From NCBI GenBank assembly GCA_016765495.1, contig JAESPV010000007.1, positions 185,603-249,602 of the forward strand: a stretch of DNA of 64,000 nucleotides, given 5' to 3'. Source of the DNA: Desulfocapsa sp. (GTDB lineage: Bacteria; Desulfobacterota; Desulfobulbia; Desulfobulbales; Desulfocapsaceae). The position numbers and the translations under genes are program-made. Below are positions 59,824 to 64,000 of this stretch, in pieces (position 1 is the first letter of the stretch; every line of letters begins with the position of its first letter). Under the pieces are notes generated by a model, which was not told where the DNA came from, ran no database searches, and worked only from the letters and a program-made list of their open reading frames with translations.

Positions 59824-62481
59824 ATGAGTAGCAGAGAAATCAGGGTAGACAAGACAGACAAGATTTCGAACAATTTTCCCGTATTACAAAACACTTACCA
59901 ACAACTAACACACTTCCAGATGAAACAAAAACTTGAACAAAGAGAAATCCTCCCTTTTGTCAACAAACCAGGGCGTTACCTTGGTCATGAATACAATAGT
60001 ATTGTAAAAGATTGGGATACGACACCACTCCACTGCGCACTTATTTTTCCCGATCTTTATGAAATAGGTATGTCACATCAAGGATTGCAGATACTCTATC
60101 ATATATTAAACGGTCAGGCAAACATGCTTGCCGAGCGATGTTATTGCCCGGATAAAGACATGGAAGAGCTTCTTCGTGAAAATGATCTTCCTCTCTGTTC
60201 AGTTGAAAATAGTCGTCCCCTATCTGATTTTGACCTTATCGGTTTCACTTTGCCCTATGAACTGTGTTATATAAACATTCTTACCATTCTTGATTTGGCG
60301 AACATTCCATTTCGTTCATCAGATCGTGATGAAGATACGCCCATTATTCTTGGGGGTGGTTCATGCAGCATGAACCCGGAACCGGTTGCCGACTTCTTTG
60401 ATGCCATCCTGCTTGGTGATGGCGAAGAAGCAATTATTGAAATTGCTGCATGCCTGCTGCTTGCCAGAGAAGATACCCTTACGCGCAGTGAAACCTTACT
60501 GAAGCTTGCGGCCTTGCCAGGGGTGTACATCCCATCCTTATTTGAACCCTGCTATGATGAAACTGGTACTATTAGAGAAATCAAAGCTCTAAATCCTGAT
60601 TTCCCAAACGTCACAAAACGGGTTCTCAGTGATTTATCCGCATTCGATCACCTCCTCCATCCCCTTGTTCCAAATTCCAGGATTGTCCATGACCGTTTAG
60701 GGGTCGAAGTGGCCAGAGGCTGTACAAGAGGATGTCGATTCTGTCAGGCAGGAATGACTTATCGCCCAGTCCGGGAACGGAGTCCCGAGCAGGTCTTCAA
60801 GCTTGCAAACACCGGCATTAAAAATTCGGGATTTGATGAACTTGCCCTTCTTTCTCTTTCCACCGGTGACTACTCATGCCTGGGAACCGTACTGCCTCAA
60901 CTGATGGATCGATTTGCCGATGAGGCAATCTCAGTCTCTATGCCTTCCATGCGTGTTGGAACACTTACTCAGGATCTTATGGACCAGATCAAACGGGTTC
61001 GCAAAACAGGGTTCACCCTGGCTCCTGAAGCTGGCAGTGAACGTTTACGCCGGGTAATTAATAAAGGGATCACAGAGGCAGATCTGCTCAAAACCAGCAA
61101 GGATGCTTTCGGTCTGGGCTGGAAGGTCATGAAACTCTATTTTATGATCGGCCTGCCCAGTGAAACAGATGACGATATCTGCGCCATTGCAGATCTTGCA
61201 AAGAAAACAAAACAGATTGGAAACGAATCAGGTGGAAGAGGGCGTCAGCAAATTAATGTGAGCGTAGGTACCTTTGTTCCCAAACCTCACACCCCTTTTC
61301 AATGGAGCGCACAAATCTCCCAGAGCGCAAGTCATGAAAAAATCAGGCAACTCAAAAAGGCACTTCCACGGAAGGGTATTAACCTGAAATGGCATGATCC
61401 TGAAATGAGCTTTTTGGAGGGCGTTTTTTCCCGGGGCGACAGACGTCTGTCCTCTCTCCTGGAAAGCGCCTGGAAGAAAGGTGCGCGGCTTGATGGCTGG
61501 TCGGAATTTTTCAACCTTACCCGCTGGAATGAAGCAGCAGCAGAGTGTTCATTGGTTCTTGAAGATTTTCTGCGAGAGCGTGATCTGGGCGAGATCCTCC
61601 CCTGGCATCATTTGAGCTGCGGGGTCGATGAGTCTTTTCTGAAAGAAGAACTCCAAAAATCCTACACTGAAACTTATACTCCTGATTGTCGCTATCACGA
61701 CTGTCAAAAGTGTGGCTTATGTGATTTCAAAACAATTAAGCCCATTGTCATTGACAGAAAACGCAGCCAGAGTGTTAAAGCAGCAGGTCATAAGGGTGAC
61801 AAAAACAGATCGAATAGCTCCACAAAACAAAACAATGAAGATCCTCATTTTTATTATGTCGTCAACTATTCCAGAATAGGTGACATCTGTTATCTCGGAC
61901 ATCTTGAAATTTTACAGATTGTTTTTCGTATTCTACGACGTGCTGAAATAAAAACAAACTTTTCAAAAGGGTTCAACCCTTCACCAAAGATCTCCTTTGG
62001 CCCTGCAATGCCAGTGGGTACCCAGAGTCTTGCCGAGTACTTTATTATGGACCTACCTGTCCCTCTTGACAACCTCGAAGATGCTGCAACACGGCTTAAC
62101 AAACAGATGCCTCCGGGACTTACAGTATTAAATATTACACTCAGTAATGGTTCTGTTCCACAAAGAATTGTGAGTTCCTATCGTATCACGTTAAAACATG
62201 CCCTCACAAAAGATGACAACAATCGCTTTAAAGACTTTTTGACAAAAGAAGAATTTCTCGTCTCACGAATCCGCAAGAGAAAGCTAAAGCAAATCAATAT
62301 CAGACCACTGCTGACAAGTCTTCAGGTCATTAATAAACACACATTGGCTCTGGAACTCATCAGCATAGCAAGTACCGCAGGAGTAAAACCCCTTGAAGCT
62401 GTGGCCGCAATACTTGGCAAAGAACCTGATGATTTCCTGACATCGGTTGTAATAAAAACAGGCTGGAAAGAATTGCAGTAA
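59824..62481 (+). CDS. Radical SAM protein (TIGR03960) fused to TIGR03936/DUF2344 domain
   Basis: An 885-aa two-part protein. Residues about 40-600 are a B12-binding-like radical SAM protein: LIFPDLYEIGMSHQGLQILY, LGGGSCSMNPEPVADFFDAI and the cluster motif VARGCTRGCRFCQAGMTYRP (CxxxCxxC). Residues about 680-885 are the TIGR03936 domain: YVVNYSRIGDICYLGHLEIL, NFSKGFNPSPKISFGPAMPV. A Cys-rich linker (CRYHDCQKCGLCDF) joins them and may bind a metal or second cluster. TIGR03960/03936 pairs usually stand before rng or rplU; they may modify RNA (inference). The start is uncertain: ATG at 59920 is an alternative. Confidence 0.85.
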   Translation: MSSREIRVDKTDKISNNFPVLQNTYQQLTHFQMKQKLEQREILPFVNKPGRYLGHEYNSIVKDWDTTPLHCALIFPDLYEIGMSHQGLQILYHILNGQANMLAERCYCPDKDMEELLRENDLPLCSVENSRPLSDFDLIGFTLPYELCYINILTILDLANIPFRSSDRDEDTPIILGGGSCSMNPEPVADFFDAILLGDGEEAIIEIAACLLLAREDTLTRSETLLKLAALPGVYIPSLFEPCYDETGTIREIKALNPDFPNVTKRVLSDLSAFDHLLHPLVPNSRIVHDRLGVEVARGCTRGCRFCQAGMTYRPVRERSPEQVFKLANTGIKNSGFDELALLSLSTGDYSCLGTVLPQLMDRFADEAISVSMPSMRVGTLTQDLMDQIKRVRKTGFTLAPEAGSERLRRVINKGITEADLLKTSKDAFGLGWKVMKLYFMIGLPSETDDDICAIADLAKKTKQIGNESGGRGRQQINVSVGTFVPKPHTPFQWSAQISQSASHEKIRQLKKALPRKGINLKWHDPEMSFLEGVFSRGDRRLSSLLESAWKKGARLDGWSEFFNLTRWNEAAAECSLVLEDFLRERDLGEILPWHHLSCGVDESFLKEELQKSYTETYTPDCRYHDCQKCGLCDFKTIKPIVIDRKRSQSVKAAGHKGDKNRSNSSTKQNNEDPHFYYVVNYSRIGDICYLGHLEILQIVFRILRRAEIKTNFSKGFNPSPKISFGPAMPVGTQSLAEYFIMDLPVPLDNLEDAATRLNKQMPPGLTVLNITLSNGSVPQRIVSSYRITLKHALTKDDNNRFKDFLTKEEFLVSRIRKRKLKQINIRPLLTSLQVINKHTLALELISIASTAGVKPLEAVAAILGKEPDDFLTSVVIKTGWKELQ

Positions 62482-62589
62482 ATCCTGTTGATTATACCAG
62501 TACCTTTGTGGTAGAAATCTAAAGCTCATAAAAAATGATTATTTGCAAATTAATAGAATGTTACTAAGACTAAAAAGGAGTCACACCCC

Positions 62590-63936
62590 ATGACAACAAA
62601 GAAGATTGTTCTTCGCGATGATGAGATGCCAACTCAATGGTATAACGTGGGACCTGATATCCCAAACGGCCTTCTTCCATCCCTTGATCCGGAAACAAAA
62701 GAACCCATGGGGCCTGAAAAACTTGGTGCTATCTTTCCAATGGCACTCCTTGAGCAGGAAATGTCACAGGAGCGATTTATTGACATCCCTGAAGAAGTTC
62801 TCGACGTCTTGAAGATCTGGCGCCCAGCCCCGCTCGTTCGAGCATATAGTCTGGAAAAAGCACTCGGTACCAAATCCAAAATATATTTCAAGAATGAAGG
62901 TGTTTCTCCCGTTGGATCCCATAAACCAAACTCTGCAGTTCCTCAGGCATATTATAATGCAAAGGAAGGCATCAAAAGACTGGCTACTGAGACAGGAGCC
63001 GGACAGTGGGGAAGCGCCCTCTCCTTTGCCTCCCAGAAATTTGGTCTTGAATGTATGGTTTACATGGTTCGTATCTCATTTGACCAGAAACCATACCGAA
63101 AATCCATGATGCACACCTTTGGCGCATCCATTGTGGCAAGCCCGAGCACTGAAACGACCATCGGACGCCAAATCCGCAAACAATACCCGGATACAGCCGG
63201 ATCCCTTGGTATTGCAATTTCTGAGGCCATAGAAGATGCAGCCAGCCGTGATGACACCAACTATGCACTTGGTTCGGTTTTAAATCATGTTGTTCTGCAT
63301 CAGTCCATCATCGGGCTTGAAGCTAAAAAGCAGATGGATATTGCCGGCGATTACCCGGATGTTATTATTGGCTGCTGTGGTGGCGGATCAAACTTTGCCG
63401 GTCTTGCAGTCCCCTACGTACCCGATTACCTTGATGGCAAAAAAATTCGGTTTGTCGGAGTGGAACCTGCTTCCTGCCCAACACTTACCATGGGCAAACT
63501 GGCATATGACTTTGGTGACGTTGCTCAAACTACGCCACTCTTAAATATGTACACCCTGGGACACGATTTTATTCCACCTGGAATCCATGCAGGCGGACTT
63601 CGCTATCATGGAATGGCTCCAATTGTGTCAGCTATGGTTCGTGAAAACATTATTGATCCAATCAAAGTTCATCAGCTTGAATGCTTTGAAGCGGGTGTTC
63701 TTTTTGCAAGAACAGAAGGAATCATCCCTGCACCTGAGACTTGTCACGCCATCCGCGGGGCTATCATTGAAGCCACCAGAGAACTTGACAAACCACAGAC
63801 CATCCTCTTTAACTTTTCAGGACATGGACTGATCGATATGGCATCCTATGATAAGTACTTTTCAGGTGATCTGCATAACTACGATTACCCTAAAGAAGCC
63901 ATTGAAGCATCCATGGCAAAACTTCCGAAGATATAA
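62590..63936 (+). CDS. trpB: Tryptophan synthase beta chain, TrpB2 type
   Basis: PLP-dependent condensation of indole and serine; 448 aa, the longer TrpB2 (TrpB-like) class. The PLP Lys is in [20 protein letters not shown] (SHK), the phosphate loop is [19 protein letters not shown], and [20 protein letters not shown] is typical of TrpB2. There is no trpA nearby, as is common for TrpB2, which may scavenge free indole. That would fit the aryl acid genes of the liv cluster (inference). AAAAAGGAG precedes the ATG. Confidence 0.93.
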   Translation: MTTKKIVLRDDEMPTQWYNVGPDIPNGLLPSLDPETKEPMGPEKLGAIFPMALLEQEMSQERFIDIPEEVLDVLKIWRPAPLVRAYSLEKALGTKSKIYFKNEGVSPVGSHKPNSAVPQAYYNAKEGIKRLATETGAGQWGSALSFASQKFGLECMVYMVRISFDQKPYRKSMMHTFGASIVASPSTETTIGRQIRKQYPDTAGSLGIAISEAIEDAASRDDTNYALGSVLNHVVLHQSIIGLEAKKQMDIAGDYPDVIIGCCGGGSNFAGLAVPYVPDYLDGKKIRFVGVEPASCPTLTMGKLAYDFGDVAQTTPLLNMYTLGHDFIPPGIHAGGLRYHGMAPIVSAMVRENIIDPIKVHQLECFEAGVLFARTEGIIPAPETCHAIRGAIIEATRELDKPQTILFNFSGHGLIDMASYDKYFSGDLHNYDYPKEAIEASMAKLPKI

Positions 63937-63945
63937 ATTGGTCAA

Positions 63946-64000
63946 ATGCTTGCAGATCAACTGCATAAACTGCTTCGATTTCCCTCTTCGCAAACTGTTG
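63946..64000 (+). CDS. Possible start of a further gene, truncated by window end
   Basis: ATG at 63946 opens MLADQLHKLLRFPSSQTV to the window edge, 9 nt after the trpB stop. There is no strong ribosome site and too little sequence to identify. Confidence 0.3.
   Translation, partial: MLADQLHKLLRFPSSQTV

Noticed and set aside
1-64000. CRISPR array, prophage or integrative element
   Set aside because: No regularly spaced repeats, integrase, phage structural genes or attachment repeats were seen; only isolated transposase fragments.

Overview
The window looks like a chromosomal segment of a strictly or facultatively anaerobic Desulfobacterota bacterium, probably Desulfobulbales-like. This is inferred from gene content, not from a marker gene: a lexA/imuB/dnaE2 mutagenesis operon, a Liv transporter sandwiched between two phenylacetate-CoA ligases, a TrpB2-type tryptophan synthase, a TIGR03960/TIGR03936 radical SAM fusion, and a probable small selenoprotein. 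Most of the DNA is densely packed housekeeping sequence. The gaps between genes hold decayed genes, insertion sequence remnants and small repeats.

Layout. 1-5.5 kb (minus): a DNA damage operon lexA, DUF72, imuB, dnaE2, with two candidate LexA boxes. 5.6-6.1 kb: a frameshifted OmpA-like pseudogene followed by a terminator. 6.1-10.3 kb: an exported beta-carbonic anhydrase, a DUF1566 protein, an SGNH hydrolase and an exported NrfJ-like protein. 10.3-12.3 kb: a PanE-type reductase, a HAD nucleotidase and a Nudix gene with a frameshift. 12.4-15.9 kb (minus): typA/bipA, a candidate selenoprotein hidden behind an in-frame UGA, and a RadD/XPB-like helicase. 15.9-19.2 kb: a YdjM-like membrane protein, an exported DUF1439-like protein and a CHAD protein.

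19.8-30.5 kb is a complete urea module: urtABCDE (urea ABC importer) followed by ureDABCEFG (urease and nickel chaperones), preceded by a candidate sigma-54 promoter. Together they import urea, hydrolyse it to ammonia and would be expected to respond to nitrogen status. 30.6-33.6 kb: a DUF2459 lipoprotein, an MltB-type lytic transglycosylase, a truncated tag gene and ogt. 33.7-42.8 kb (minus): paaK, an ACT-domain protein, livKHMGF, a second paaK, rph and a HAD phosphatase. The paaK/liv part suggests uptake of branched-chain or aromatic amino acids and CoA activation of aryl acids.

43.3-49.7 kb: a SulP transporter with an unusual insertion, a HigB remnant, an ISL3 remnant, an ABC-F ATPase, a radical SAM protein and rnc. 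49.8-53.8 kb: tRNA-Cys, a TPR protein, cysE-cysK (cysteine synthesis) and the PPDK/PPS regulatory protein. 53.8-54.5 kb is an IS1-family graveyard. 54.5-58.7 kb: pdxA, tmk, a TPR lipoprotein and a LolB-like lipoprotein in a tight operon. 58.7-64 kb: an AMIN-domain protein (minus), the radical SAM fusion, trpB2 and the first codons of a possible next gene.

The most interesting item is the reading frame at 12417-12587 (minus). It has an in-frame UGA giving a Cys-x-x-Sec motif, a SECIS-like hairpin right after it, and hydrophobic segments on both sides. A 19-bp element, TAAGGAACGTACACGAAAT, recurs at four loci and twice begins on a gene's stop codon.
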